Part shown: piece by piece, positions 35,321 to 44,132 of the stretch
How the letters are laid out: each line of letters begins with the position of its first letter
Position numbering within the stretch: the stretch's first letter is position 1
Assembly: GCA_021647585.1 (NCBI GenBank)
Contig: JAKIUK010000007.1
Location: 1-64,000, forward strand
Direction of reading: 5' to 3'
DNA from: Methylococcaceae bacterium
GTDB taxonomy: Bacteria > Pseudomonadota > Gammaproteobacteria > Methylococcales > Methylomonadaceae
Length of the DNA: 64,000 nucleotides
Program-made: the position numbers and the translations under genes
Notes under the pieces: generated by a model
The model's input: the letters and a program-made list of their open reading frames with translations, nothing else
What the model was told of the DNA's origin: nothing
The model's database searches: none

Positions 35321-35493
35321 ATAATTAGGGAGGTGGAAATAAATAATCATCCAAATATCATGCAGTAGTTTAATTCTGCTTAAATCTTCTCAACAGGAGC
35401 ATAGTTATTCTAAGTGATGATTGAGAAGATTTCATCAGGGATAAAAAGGCAAGTGAGATTGGATGATTATTTGCTTCCACCTCTCTTAATTAT
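35321..35493. repeat. Long inverted-repeat element, 173 bp
   Basis: Arms of about 34 bases (35321-35354 and 35459-35493) carry the inverse words ATAATTAGGGAGGTGGAAAT and TTCCACCTCTCTTAATTAT. Inside, AAATCTTCTCAA (35382-35393) pairs exactly with TTGAGAAGATTT (35421-35432). The end word GGGAGGTGGAAA recurs at 57569-57580, inverted at 45849-45860, and in altered form at 35881-35893. No gene. It has the look of a non-autonomous mobile repeat. Confidence 0.7.
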
Positions 35494-35541
35494 CTATCCC
35501 GCATGGCTAATCTATAAACCCAAGATAACACCCTCGCTCAA

Positions 35542-35559
35542 AGTAAGCCAATACCTACA
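35542..35559 (+). promoter_or_regulatory. GacA/UvrY-type box upstream of small RNA
   Basis: AGTAAG-CCAATA-CCTACA matches the GacA box TGTAAG-N6-CTTACA at 10 of 12 fixed positions with the exact spacing. Its centre is about 67 bases upstream of the inferred RNA start, the distance usual for rsmY/rsmZ-type genes. Confidence 0.6.
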
Positions 35560-35616
35560 AAACTTTCCTCTTTAACTGACTTACTTTTCCCCGTTTTTTT
35601 GGCACAATAAACTGTC

Positions 35617-35745
35617 GCTATTCAGAAGATGGATTTTAAGGACCATTCAACAGGATGTTGCCATGGACGGAAGCAATACAAGCCAACCAAGCAAGCGATC
35701 TATAAAGCCCCCGGTACATTTGTGAATCGGGGCTTTATTTTTTAT
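35617..35745 (+). ncRNA. Candidate CsrA/RsmA-titrating small RNA (CsrB/RsmZ type)
   Basis: Within 41 bases (35631-35671) there are five GGA triplets. Several can be shown in hairpin loops: ATGG/CCAT enclosing ATTTTAAGGA (35629-35646), and CAACA/TGTTG around GGA (35648-35660); TTGC/GCAA (35658-35676) could present two more in an alternative fold. A strong intrinsic terminator ends the unit at about 35745. The start near 35617 is inferred from a CAATAA-like -10 at 35605-35610. Such clustered GGA loops are the mark of RNAs that sequester CsrA/RsmA. No open frame with a ribosome site is present. The upstream GacA-type box supports control by a GacS/GacA system. Confidence 0.65.
35702..35745 (+). 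terminator. Intrinsic terminator of the candidate CsrB/RsmZ RNA
   Basis: ATAAAGCCCC (35702-35711) pairs exactly with GGGGCTTTAT (35729-35738), followed by a T-rich tail. It points rightward, away from hisB and towards the convergent typA. Confidence 0.8.
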
Positions 35746-36025
35746 TCTAAATCAGTTAACCCATCAATTTAGCTACACAATTTCATCCAAACCATTGATC
35801 CATTCCTACCATACGACTAATACCTTAAAGCAAAATCGTAAGTAGAGTCGATCGTTGCACAGCTATAGTAAGTGCACTTAGGGAGGAGGTAATAAATAAT
35901 CAACCAATCTTCACTTAGCTTAATAATTCTTCCTGTCTACGTAGGAATTCATCTGGACTCCAGAGCGTCATTATCTGTATTCCCACGCAGCGATTATTCA
36001 TCAAACCACAATGTTAAAACCCATA
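35746..36025. other. Intergenic stretch with partial repeat copies
   Basis: No gene is seen. It contains a degenerate half of the long inverted-repeat element (GGGAGGAGGTAATAAATAAT, 35881-35900) and, near 35990-36005, ATTCCCACGC and TTCATCAAACCA words that resemble the core and arm of the elements at 30.1-30.4 kb. Confidence 0.4.
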
Positions 36026-37831
36026 TTACTTGGATCGCTTACGTGCAACTTCCGTCAATAAAACTTTGCGTAAACGAATAGATTCTGGTGTAACCTCTAC
36101 CAACTCATCATCACTGATAAATTCCAAAGCTTGTTCTAAGGTCATTTTTTGAATTTTTGCACAGGTTAAACTTTCATCTGTACCCGATGCACGTACGTTA
36201 GTTAATGGCTTAGGCTTAGTAGGATTTACCACCAAGTCATTAGTGCGAGAATGAATGCCGACCAACATACCTTCATATATTTCATCACCATTGACCACTA
36301 ATAGCTCACCTCGCGCCTGCAAAGGAAACAAAGAATAATCTACCGCCTTGCCTTTTGCCATAGATACCAATACGCCGCGAATACGAGAACCCAGCTCCCC
36401 TGCCTTTAGAGGGCCATAATGATCGAAAACATGGTAATACAGACCAGACCCTGAAGTAGAGGTTAAAAATTCTGTCTGAAACCCTAATAATCCCCGTGAT
36501 GGCACAATATATTCCAATCGAATACGTCCCTTACCATCCGGAACCATATCTTTTAAGTCACCTTTACGATCACCCATTTTTTCCATAATGATGCCTTGAT
36601 GCTCGTCTTCAACTTCGATGGTCACATATTCAAATGGCTCTGATTTAACACCGTCAATTTCTTTGATAATTACTTCAGGACGAGAAACTCCCAGCTCGTA
36701 GCCTTCACGACGCATGTTTTCAATCAATACTGATAAATGTAACTCTCCACGTCCTGACACTTTAAATTTATCAGGATCTTCTGTAGGCTCAACACGCAAA
36801 GCAACATTGTGCTGTAACTCTTTATCCAAACGGTCACGTATTTGCCTGGAAGTAACAAACTTGCCTTCTCTACCTGCAAACGGGGAGTTGTTCACTTGAA
36901 AAGTCATACTGACCGTTGGTTCGTCAATTGATAATGCAGGCAAAGCCTCGACATTTGCCGGATCACATAACGTTTCTGATATTTGTAACTTTTCAATTCC
37001 ACAAAAAGCAATAATATCACCAGCCTGAGCAGATTCAACCTCCGTTCGCTCCAAGCCATGGAAACCATAAAGCTTTAACATACGCCCATTACGCGTTGCA
37101 CCTTCGATATCAACTAACGTTAATGGCATATTACGAGTTACGGTACCTCTTTGAATCCGTCCAATACCTATTACTCCAACATAAGAGTTATAATCAAGGC
37201 TGATAACTTGCATTTGAAACGGCCCATCAATATCTACAGGGGGCTGCGCTACCTTGTCAATAATTGTTTGAAATAATGGCGTCATATCACCGCTTGAGAC
37301 ATCTGATTCCAAACCTGCATAGCCGTTTATAGCAGAGGCATAAACGATAGGAAAATCTAATTGTTCATCAGTCGCACCCAGGTTATCAAATAAATCAAAT
37401 GTTTGATCTACAACCCAGTCTGGGCGCGCTCCAGGCCGATCTACTTTATTAATAATAACAATGGGCTTTAATCCTAAAGCAAACGCTTTTTGTGTTACAA
37501 AGCGTGTTTGCGGCATTGGGCCATCAACAGCATCCACTAATAGTAATACTGAATCAACCATCGATAAAACACGCTCTACTTCACCACCGAAGTCAGCATG
37601 CCCTGGTGTATCAACAATATTAATATGATAGCCATTCCAGTCAATCGCAGTATTTTTTGCCAGAATGGTAATCCCGCGTTCTTTTTCAAGATCATTAGAA
37701 TCCATCATTCTCTCACCTATTTGCTCATGCTCGGAGAATGTACCTGCCTGCTCTAATAATTTATCTACCAAAGTCGTTTTACCATGGTCAACGTGGGCTA
37801 TAATTGCAATATTTCTTAATTTTTCTATCAC
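36026..37831 (-). CDS. typA: Translational GTPase TypA/BipA
   Basis: Ribosome-associated GTPase that helps large-subunit assembly and stress or low-temperature growth. The 601 residues have the G1 motif AHVDHGKTTLVDKLL (about 13-27), switch II DTPGHADFGGEV, G4 NKVDRPGA, elongation-factor-like domains II, III and V, and the BipA-specific C-terminal region with RTNDLVVNP and KPLTNVRASGTDE. Length is normal (about 605). It stands alone. Confidence 0.97.
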   Translation of the reverse strand: MIEKLRNIAIIAHVDHGKTTLVDKLLEQAGTFSEHEQIGERMMDSNDLEKERGITILAKNTAIDWNGYHINIVDTPGHADFGGEVERVLSMVDSVLLLVDAVDGPMPQTRFVTQKAFALGLKPIVIINKVDRPGARPDWVVDQTFDLFDNLGATDEQLDFPIVYASAINGYAGLESDVSSGDMTPLFQTIIDKVAQPPVDIDGPFQMQVISLDYNSYVGVIGIGRIQRGTVTRNMPLTLVDIEGATRNGRMLKLYGFHGLERTEVESAQAGDIIAFCGIEKLQISETLCDPANVEALPALSIDEPTVSMTFQVNNSPFAGREGKFVTSRQIRDRLDKELQHNVALRVEPTEDPDKFKVSGRGELHLSVLIENMRREGYELGVSRPEVIIKEIDGVKSEPFEYVTIEVEDEHQGIIMEKMGDRKGDLKDMVPDGKGRIRLEYIVPSRGLLGFQTEFLTSTSGSGLYYHVFDHYGPLKAGELGSRIRGVLVSMAKGKAVDYSLFPLQARGELLVVNGDEIYEGMLVGIHSRTNDLVVNPTKPKPLTNVRASGTDESLTCAKIQKMTLEQALEFISDDELVEVTPESIRLRKVLLTEVARKRSK

Positions 37832-38103
37832 TGTATTATTTTTTACTATATTTAAAATTATTTGATTATATTGACCCTATAGCCAACATAAAATAAGAGT
37901 TATTTACTGCGCTAACTAATCGAAATAATATAAGGAAGATGCCTAGGAGCATAAGCCCCGTAAACGGTGCGCTGTCGCGCAGCAAACAATTTTTCATAAA
38001 AAAGCATGAAAAATATAAAAATAAGTTCATTTAAAATCAACAGCTTATTTTTTGTTTTCAAGTCCAGAATTGCAATAGACTCAACACTTCAATCATAATT
38101 CGT
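37832..38103. other. Intergenic region upstream of typA
   Basis: No gene. It contains the small GC-rich hairpin TGCGCTGTCGCGCA (about 37969-37982) in an AT-rich context and would hold the typA promoter; no convincing -10/-35 pair was settled on. Confidence 0.3.
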
Positions 38104-38706
38104 CTAACATTTATGACCTACAAAGAGCGCTTCATTTCTTTCCCCACACTGCAAATCGCCTATAAGATTATTTTCCTTATAAAGCACTATTTTCAATGGC
38201 TTAAATAAATGTATCAACTCATTTCTTGCCAATAAAAAGCTGGGGTTATTTGGCCCTACAGATGCTAATTTATCTCTGACATAGGTTTGATAAAAAAGTA
38301 ATCCATTCGGTTTTAAACTCTCCATTATCGCATTACTCAGCTTTCGGTCAAGAAAACGAGTTATAACAATGACATCAAAAGTATTTTTTGGCAAGACATC
38401 CGGCTCCAAAAAAACATGTCTGGTTAATACTTTAAGCTGCTTATGCTGTGCATTCAGTTGCAATCGCTCTAATGCAACAGTAGAAATATCCCAAGCATGA
38501 GTATGCAATCCTTTTTCTGCCAAAAATAACGCATTTGCGCCCAAACCACAGGCCAAATCTAATGCTGACCCTTTTTTTGGCAATAAAAAAACATTTTCAA
38601 GCAGTACATCGGCAGGTAAAGAAATGTTATTTTTTTCATAGTTAAGATCCCACTTTGCTTCAATTGTAGAAGGCTTACCCTTGAGCCGATCTGTATTTTT
38701 GTCCAT
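38104..38706 (-). CDS. TehB-like class I SAM methyltransferase
   Basis: A 200-residue small methyltransferase with SAM motif I ALDLACGLGANALFLA (about 48-63), the ribose Asp in AWDISTVAL, and TFDVIVITRFLDRKL followed by LKPNGLLFYQTYVRD. The short length, YEKNN start and ITRFLDR-type motif place it with TehB/UbiE-like proteins of gammaproteobacteria that may act on chalcogen compounds or small metabolites. The substrate is unknown. The ATG at 38706 is preferred to an adjoining TTG. Confidence 0.78.
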   Translation of the reverse strand: MDKNTDRLKGKPSTIEAKWDLNYEKNNISLPADVLLENVFLLPKKGSALDLACGLGANALFLAEKGLHTHAWDISTVALERLQLNAQHKQLKVLTRHVFLEPDVLPKNTFDVIVITRFLDRKLSNAIMESLKPNGLLFYQTYVRDKLASVGPNNPSFLLARNELIHLFKPLKIVLYKENNLIGDLQCGERNEALFVGHKC

Positions 38707-38795
38707 CAACAGTTACTTGTTGCCTCTTAAACTTTTCATTTTACACCGACATCGATGTTCCTAAACAGGGGTATACCCAACATATTAGCAAACAT

Positions 38796-39698
38796 TTATT
38801 TATGCATTCCCACACGATTAGGCATCCATTCCTGCAAAAAATCCAGAAAATCCCTGACTTTTGCAGATAAATATTTTCGATGAGGATAAACTGCATGAAT
38901 TTCTAATGGCGAAATACTGTACTGTTCCAAAACAATCCGTAACTTTCCTTTTTCTATATCTTTTCCAACAATATATTCGGGCAGCATCACCATTCCCAAA
39001 CCATTATCAGCGGCCATTCGAATAGGCTCAGCTACATTGGCCTGCATACGGCCACTTACTTTTACTTCCCTGTCTCCCAGTATCCCTCTGAACTTCCATC
39101 TATCTCGCGGTGGTATTGCCCAGTTTACCAGACAACTATGATCCACTAAATCCTCTGGCTCTTCTGGAATTCCATAGCGATCAAAATACTCGGGGGCGCC
39201 ACACACGACCAACGGCGAACGAGCTAATCTTCGTGCAACCAAACTGGTATCTTGTAGCTTTCCCAAAAAAATGGCAATATCAACACCTTCGTCAATCAAA
39301 TCAACATGACTGCCTTTCAAGATCATTTCTACTGACAAATCATCATTATCTTTCAGAAACTCAGCTAATGCAGGTGCTATATGAGTCGCCCCGACAACAG
39401 GGGGGGCACTAATTTTTAAAATCCCCCTTGGTTCAGCCTGAAGATGGGTAACCGCTGCTTCCATCTCTTCAACATCGAGCAAAACCTGCTGACACTGCTC
39501 TAAATATGACGCACCAACTTCCGTTAAACTTAAACTTCGTGTTGTTCGATTGAACAATCGTGTATCCAGTGAACTTTCCAAACTCATAATATGTTTGGTT
39601 GCCATTGCTCTTGAAATACCCAGATCCCTCGCCGCTCCAGCAAAGCTACCTGCTTTTGCCACACGAACAAAAACATTCATACTGGTTAATTTATCCAT
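38796..39698 (-). CDS. LysR-family transcriptional regulator
   Basis: A 300-residue regulator with an N-terminal winged helix-turn-helix (MNVFVRVAKAGSFAGAARDL, then LFNRTTRSLSLTEVG, about 8-60) and a substrate-binding effector domain (about 90-290) of the CrgA/DmlR-like group (GILKISAPPVVGATHIAP, PPRDRWKF). The effector is unknown. It is divergent from a short rightward transcription unit (promoter at 39781-39808) that ends in a terminator and codes for no long protein, so its target may be that RNA. Confidence 0.92.
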   Translation of the reverse strand: MDKLTSMNVFVRVAKAGSFAGAARDLGISRAMATKHIMSLESSLDTRLFNRTTRSLSLTEVGASYLEQCQQVLLDVEEMEAAVTHLQAEPRGILKISAPPVVGATHIAPALAEFLKDNDDLSVEMILKGSHVDLIDEGVDIAIFLGKLQDTSLVARRLARSPLVVCGAPEYFDRYGIPEEPEDLVDHSCLVNWAIPPRDRWKFRGILGDREVKVSGRMQANVAEPIRMAADNGLGMVMLPEYIVGKDIEKGKLRIVLEQYSISPLEIHAVYPHRKYLSAKVRDFLDFLQEWMPNRVGMHK

Positions 39699-39780
39699 AC
39701 AACACCTTAATTACTCCTAAAACAACCTGAATTCTACAATTATTTACTTATAAGAAACAATGTATTTAATAATTAACATA

Positions 39781-39808
39781 TTGTAAACAATTTTTTTAGC
39801 TGTATAGT
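39781..39808 (+). promoter_or_regulatory. Sigma-70-like promoter divergent from the LysR gene
   Basis: TTGTAA (39781-39786) and TATAGT (39803-39808) are 16 bases apart. It lies about 83 bases from the LysR start, the spacing usual for LysR-controlled divergent promoters. Confidence 0.55.
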
Positions 39809-39814
39809 AAGTCC

Positions 39815-40011
39815 TAACTTATTTGGTGCCAAACATCAAATTAATTTGGCAAGATTGCTATTTTGCCAACGAGTGAAGGCCTAATGGCTTCACTTGAAGT
39901 TATTAAGATTTTACTCCTCCATTGGTGTTGTAATAACAGGCAGAACCTCCTCATACATTCTGCTTGATTTTATTACCTCTCTTTGCTTTACAGCATTGAG
40001 AGGTTTTTTTT
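39815..40011 (+). ncRNA. Candidate structured small RNA with CCTCC loops
   Basis: Downstream of a good promoter lie four hairpins in 200 bases: TTGGCAA/TTGCCAA (39846-39869), AGTGAA-GCC/GGC-TTCACT (39872-39894), GCAGAA/TTCTGC (39940-39963), and a terminator. CCTCC, complementary to the Shine-Dalgarno, occurs at 39916-39920 and again within the loop of the third hairpin (39946-39950). A 27-codon frame from ATG 39884 (GAAGG just before it) overlaps the second hairpin, so a leader peptide is an alternative. I do not recognise a known RNA family. Confidence 0.45.
39975..40011 (+). terminator. Intrinsic terminator of the candidate small RNA
   Basis: ACCTCTC (39975-39981) pairs with GAGAGGT (39998-40004) and is followed by eight T residues. 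The T-run is only on the right, so it ends a rightward transcript. Confidence 0.82.
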
Positions 40012-40037
40012 GCCCATAAATTTTAGAGTAGCACCAC

Positions 40038-41996
40038 TCACTCAACCGCGCGCCTATCTACAATACGTCTCTCCCCCATCTTCCACAATAAATCATTCAC
40101 CCCACATTGCGGCACAAAACCAGAAACAGATTCCTTCAAAATTGCCCTCATCCCTTCAAAGTCATCTTTATCTATACTCACCCTCAACTGTTCAAGTTTT
40201 TTATTCAGTTCAATCCAGGGAATCACTTCTTCTTCAGCCCGCATAATTCTACTATGTGTAGTATCTGAGACATTGTCACCAATCAACAATTCCTCATAAA
40301 GTTTTTCTCCTGGCCTTAATCCTGTTATGTCAATTTCCACTTCACCATCAGGGAGCTCTTCATCTTTCACTTCCAACCCACTCAAATGAATCATGCGCCT
40401 GGCCAAGTCCAGGATTCGAATAGGCTGCCCCATATCTAACACGAACACATCTCCACCTAACCCCATTGCTCCAGCCTGAATGACTAATTGTGCGGCTTCA
40501 GGGATCGTCATAAAATATCGAATTATACGAGTATCCGTCACAGTAACAGGACCTCCTCGTGCAATTTGTTCTCTAAATAAAGGAATAACCGATCCCGAAG
40601 ATCCCAGCACATTGCCAAAACGTACCATGGTAAACCGGGTGGCAACCTGCCCGTCTATACTTAAACCTTGCAAAATCAATTCAGCAAAGCGTTTTGTTGC
40701 TCCCATGATATTAGTTGGTCTTACAGCCTTATCAGTTGATATAAGCACAAAAGTGTCGACTTTTTCACTGATAGCAGCCTGAGCAATGCTCAGTGTACCA
40801 AATATATTGTTTTTTATTGCTTCACCTGGGTTTTGTTCAACCATGGGCACATGTTTATATGCCGCGGCATGATAAATAGTTTGCACATTAAAGGTTTTGC
40901 ATACCTTTTTAACACGTATTTCATCTAAAACTGAGCCTAATATTGGAATAATGTCAAACTTAGCATTATCAAGAACATTGACGACATGACTCAATTCTTT
41001 TTCTACAGAATAAAGCGCATATTCATTCAATTCAAACAAGATGAGTTTAGCTGGCTTTACTGTAATAATCTGACGACAAAGCTCAGATCCAATTGATCCG
41101 CCCGCACCAGACACCAAAACAGTCTTCCCAGTAATATTGGCATGAAATAAGGCTGGATCAGGTTCAACCGCATCGCGCCCTAATAAATCGGCAATATCAA
41201 CTTCCTGTAATTCGTCAAACTTGACTTTCCCTAGCGCCATATCCGCCATTCCTGGCATTGTTCTTACATGAACCGGATAAGGCTCTAACAGTCTAATAAT
41301 TTCACTTCTACGCCCCCGACTTGCAGAGGGCATAGCCAATAACACATCAGTTACTTTATGCCGCTCTATCAAATAACTGAGTGATGTCATAGGATAAATT
41401 CTTAAGCCGTTAACCTTCTGTTTATGCAATAATTTATCATCATCAATAAAAGCAACTGGCTTAAATTCTTTCCCATACTCTAGAGCAGATGCCAATTGTA
41501 CTCCAGCACTTCCCGCCCCATAAATAATCACTTTTTTTATACAGTAATTCTTTGCTACACTCCCGCCTAAACTTGAATATGCATCAGCCAGCCACCACCT
41601 CGCTATAAATCGACTTCCACTGACAAATAACAAAAGCACCAACCAATTTAATGGTGGAACTGTTCTAGGCACAATGCTAATACCCGACTGAAAAACAACG
41701 ACTGTAAAAATTAAAGCATGAAGTGTAACCGCCTGAAAAACAGCCCAAAATGCGCGACCACCTATATAACGGATAATTGCTCGATACAAGCCCAATTTTA
41801 TAAATATAGGAACAGCAAGAGCAGGGCTAGCACAAAACAATAGCCAAATATTCCCTTCAGGCCGATACCATTCACCTAAGCGCAATGAAAATGCCACCCA
41901 TAATGCAGATATTGCAAACACAATATCCATACTGATTAAAATACTTGCCTTGCTATGCCTGGTAAGACCAAGAAACCAATAGGCTATTTTTTTCAT
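40038..41996 (-). CDS. Membrane-bound nucleotide-sugar C4/C6 dehydratase (WbpM/PglF-like)
   Basis: A 652-residue enzyme that makes the 4-keto-6-deoxy UDP-sugar precursor for surface glycans. Four membrane helices (about 20-120) are followed by two Rossmann units: a CoA-binding-like fold (KKVIIYGAGSAGVQLASAL, about 153-171) and the SDR domain (KTVLVSGAGGSIGSELC, about 288-304). The catalytic motif is STDKAVRPTNIMGATKR, with Met in place of the usual SDR Tyr, as in WbpM, FlaA1 and PglF. Last gene of the leftward polysaccharide group. Confidence 0.93.
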   Translation of the reverse strand: MKKIAYWFLGLTRHSKASILISMDIVFAISALWVAFSLRLGEWYRPEGNIWLLFCASPALAVPIFIKLGLYRAIIRYIGGRAFWAVFQAVTLHALIFTVVVFQSGISIVPRTVPPLNWLVLLLFVSGSRFIARWWLADAYSSLGGSVAKNYCIKKVIIYGAGSAGVQLASALEYGKEFKPVAFIDDDKLLHKQKVNGLRIYPMTSLSYLIERHKVTDVLLAMPSASRGRRSEIIRLLEPYPVHVRTMPGMADMALGKVKFDELQEVDIADLLGRDAVEPDPALFHANITGKTVLVSGAGGSIGSELCRQIITVKPAKLILFELNEYALYSVEKELSHVVNVLDNAKFDIIPILGSVLDEIRVKKVCKTFNVQTIYHAAAYKHVPMVEQNPGEAIKNNIFGTLSIAQAAISEKVDTFVLISTDKAVRPTNIMGATKRFAELILQGLSIDGQVATRFTMVRFGNVLGSSGSVIPLFREQIARGGPVTVTDTRIIRYFMTIPEAAQLVIQAGAMGLGGDVFVLDMGQPIRILDLARRMIHLSGLEVKDEELPDGEVEIDITGLRPGEKLYEELLIGDNVSDTTHSRIMRAEEEVIPWIELNKKLEQLRVSIDKDDFEGMRAILKESVSGFVPQCGVNDLLWKMGERRIVDRRAVE

Positions 41997-42525
41997 TCTA
42001 AAAACTTAGGATTGCGCAATATAGTAATCGTCAATAGCCCTAGCCTACCGTTTTTTATACACCACCGCACCAAAATCATCCTTTAGACTTCACCATCTAT
42101 ACCCAATGTAAAATTATACTTATGCTTTTTTCAAATCACAGAACTCAAAAAAACTCATTAAATATCTATTTGCACATTCAACAAATCGTTCTCTGTTCTC
42201 AACTACTTGATAATATCATCTTCTCCCTTTAAAAATGCTATATCACCGTTAAATGTGGAATTACTAATATACAAGTGTCATTTCGACCAGCGAGAGTAAT
42301 ATTTTCCACTCTTAACAGTGACAGAGCCTTAAAAACAGACATCAAATTATTTTTTATGACTATTACCCTATCGCAGGTCACTCTCAATTTTGACGTTTGT
42401 AGGTTAACTTCACAAACGGTGTTATTCCTTCCGCTGGTCGAAATGACACCCTATTTAACGCTTGACCAGTGCTTTGTTAATAGCCATTTAGGTCAAACGA
42501 AAACCTTACTACTTATTAAACCTTC
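41997..42525. other. Intergenic region within the polysaccharide cluster
   Basis: About 530 bases separate the dehydratase from the sugar transferase. No gene is supported; a rightward frame at 42275-42532 is a product of the repeat inside. The stretch 42276-42448 is copy 2 of the TGTCATTTCGACCAGCG repeat family. Confidence 0.5.
42276..42448. repeat. Dispersed inverted-repeat element, copy 2
   Basis: TGTCATTTCGACCAGCG (42276-42292) is exactly inverted at 42432-42448. GTAGGTTAACTTCACAAAC at 42399-42417 is the inverse, with one change, of a word that follows copy 1 (14827-14845). The inner sequence differs from copy 1. Confidence 0.65.
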
Positions 42526-43086
42526 TCAATGAGATACACCATCCCGTCTCACCACCTTAATGAAAGTAAGCCATAAAATATAAAGATCAAACATAAATGA
42601 CTTTCGATTGACATACTCTGCATCCAACTCAACCTTGTCAGGAATTGGCAATTCATCCCGACCATTTACCTGCGCCCAACCCGTCAAACCAGGTAATACA
42701 TTATGCACCTCTTTTTCAGTACGTAACGCAATCAAATCATCCTGATTAAACAAAGCAGGCCGTGGTCCTACAAAACTCATATCACCTTTTAGGATGCTCC
42801 ATAACTGTGGAAGCTCATCTAGGCTAGATTTACGTAAAAAATTGCCAATGGGCGTTAAAACTCCGTTAGGGTCGGCTAATAAATGTGTTGCTACTGTAGG
42901 CGTACCAGCCTTCATACTACGAAATTTAGGCATACTAAAAATAACATTTTTTACCCCTACCCGATTAGACCAATACAATATAGGACCTTTAGATGTTATC
43001 TTGACCAGTATCATAATCAAACAAATTGGTAGAAAAAGCAGAAAACTTGCCATAATGGCCAGAAATAAATCAAATAGTCTTTTCAT
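42526..43086 (-). CDS. Bacterial sugar-phosphate transferase (PglC/WcaJ family)
   Basis: Moves a sugar 1-phosphate from a UDP-sugar to undecaprenyl phosphate, starting a lipid-linked glycan. The 186 residues are the short, PglC-like form with one N-terminal hydrophobic segment (about 8-28), the KFRSMKAGT motif, SLDELPQLWSILKGDMSFVG with the catalytic Asp-Glu pair, and PRPALF. It sits with an epimerase and two glycosyltransferases, fitting a capsule, O-antigen or exopolysaccharide pathway. Confidence 0.93.
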   Translation of the reverse strand: MKRLFDLFLAIMASFLLFLPICLIMILVKITSKGPILYWSNRVGVKNVIFSMPKFRSMKAGTPTVATHLLADPNGVLTPIGNFLRKSSLDELPQLWSILKGDMSFVGPRPALFNQDDLIALRTEKEVHNVLPGLTGWAQVNGRDELPIPDKVELDAEYVNRKSFMFDLYILWLTFIKVVRRDGVSH

Positions 43087-43172
43087 TTAAACGTGTATTT
43101 TATTCCTGTTTATTAATATCAACAGCTGTATCAGCTGTATCAACTCTAAAAATATATCTATCCTTCTTCATT

Positions 43173-44132
43173 CTATAATGCTTTTTCATTCAAATACGCA
43201 TCTGCTGTTTTTTTTAACTGCTCATCCATCGTAATCACTTGTTTCCATCCCAATAACTCGTATACCTTAGAACTATCCACCTGTAATGATCCAAACAAAC
43301 GATTCGTGACATCACTTTTACCCATCAATGTGGCAACAAGTCTCATCCAGGTTATGGGTACAGGGAGTAAAAATGCTTTCTGTCCAAACACTTTTGCTAC
43401 TTTTCTTAACAACTCTGTAGTGGAAACATCCTCACCATCCGAAATCAAAAAAATCTCGTTAGCAGCTTTGGGATGATCGATACAATGTATAATAAAACTC
43501 ACAAGATTATCTAAAGCGACAAAAGAACGTTGATTGCGCACTGCCCCAAGAGGCAGTGGTATACCAATTTTGATCCATTTCATCATAGATGCAAAATTAG
43601 CACGAACACCTGCCCCATAAACTAACGGCGGACGTATAATCACAAGCTCCATCCTCGTTTCTTCAGCTACTTTCAATAAGCCCTGCTCAGCTTCATATTT
43701 TGATAACGCATAAGGATCTACAGGAATAAAAGCATCATCTGGTTGAAATGGATGATTTGGCTTAGTCATTTCCCCATTCACTTTTATAGAACTGATAAAG
43801 ATAAATCTTTTTACACCACTCGTTGCTGCCTGACGAGCAAGAGTCAATGTAGCTGCTGTATTCACTCTACGAAATTCAGTTATAGGATCCACAACAGAGT
43901 CATTCATTATATGAACTCGTGCAGCAGTATGGACAACCACTTCGACCCCCTGCAAAACTTTCGACCAATCAATTTCAGCAGATAAGTCACCTATCTCAAA
44001 CTGATAAATTTTCTCAACAACAGACTCTGTTTTTTTTCGAATAGCTACATAAACCTCATGATTATCATTTTGCAACTCATTGCATAATCGCTTACCGACA
44101 AAACCAGTCGCACCCGTAATCAATATTTTCAC
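43173..44132 (-). CDS. NAD-dependent sugar epimerase/dehydratase
   Basis: A 319-residue extended SDR. It begins ILITGATGFVGKRLCNEL (Rossmann motif) and has the catalytic YALSKYEAEQ (Tyr and Lys about 143 and 147), with Ser in FIFISSIKVNG. It resembles UDP-glucose/GlcNAc 4-epimerases and 4-keto reductases such as WbpV or WbpK. It may act on the product of the dehydratase or on the linked sugar. The start overlaps the upstream glycosyltransferase stop by 4 bases. Confidence 0.9.
   Translation of the reverse strand: MKILITGATGFVGKRLCNELQNDNHEVYVAIRKKTESVVEKIYQFEIGDLSAEIDWSKVLQGVEVVVHTAARVHIMNDSVVDPITEFRRVNTAATLTLARQAATSGVKRFIFISSIKVNGEMTKPNHPFQPDDAFIPVDPYALSKYEAEQGLLKVAEETRMELVIIRPPLVYGAGVRANFASMMKWIKIGIPLPLGAVRNQRSFVALDNLVSFIIHCIDHPKAANEIFLISDGEDVSTTELLRKVAKVFGQKAFLLPVPITWMRLVATLMGKSDVTNRLFGSLQVDSSKVYELLGWKQVITMDEQLKKTADAYLNEKAL

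Noticed and set aside
37960..37990. GC-rich hairpin as a terminator or small RNA
   Set aside because: The stem is short and no T-run or promoter pair could be fixed on either strand.
42275..42532. 85-residue rightward frame
   Set aside because: It spans the inverted-repeat element and runs against the polysaccharide operon; no start signal or family.
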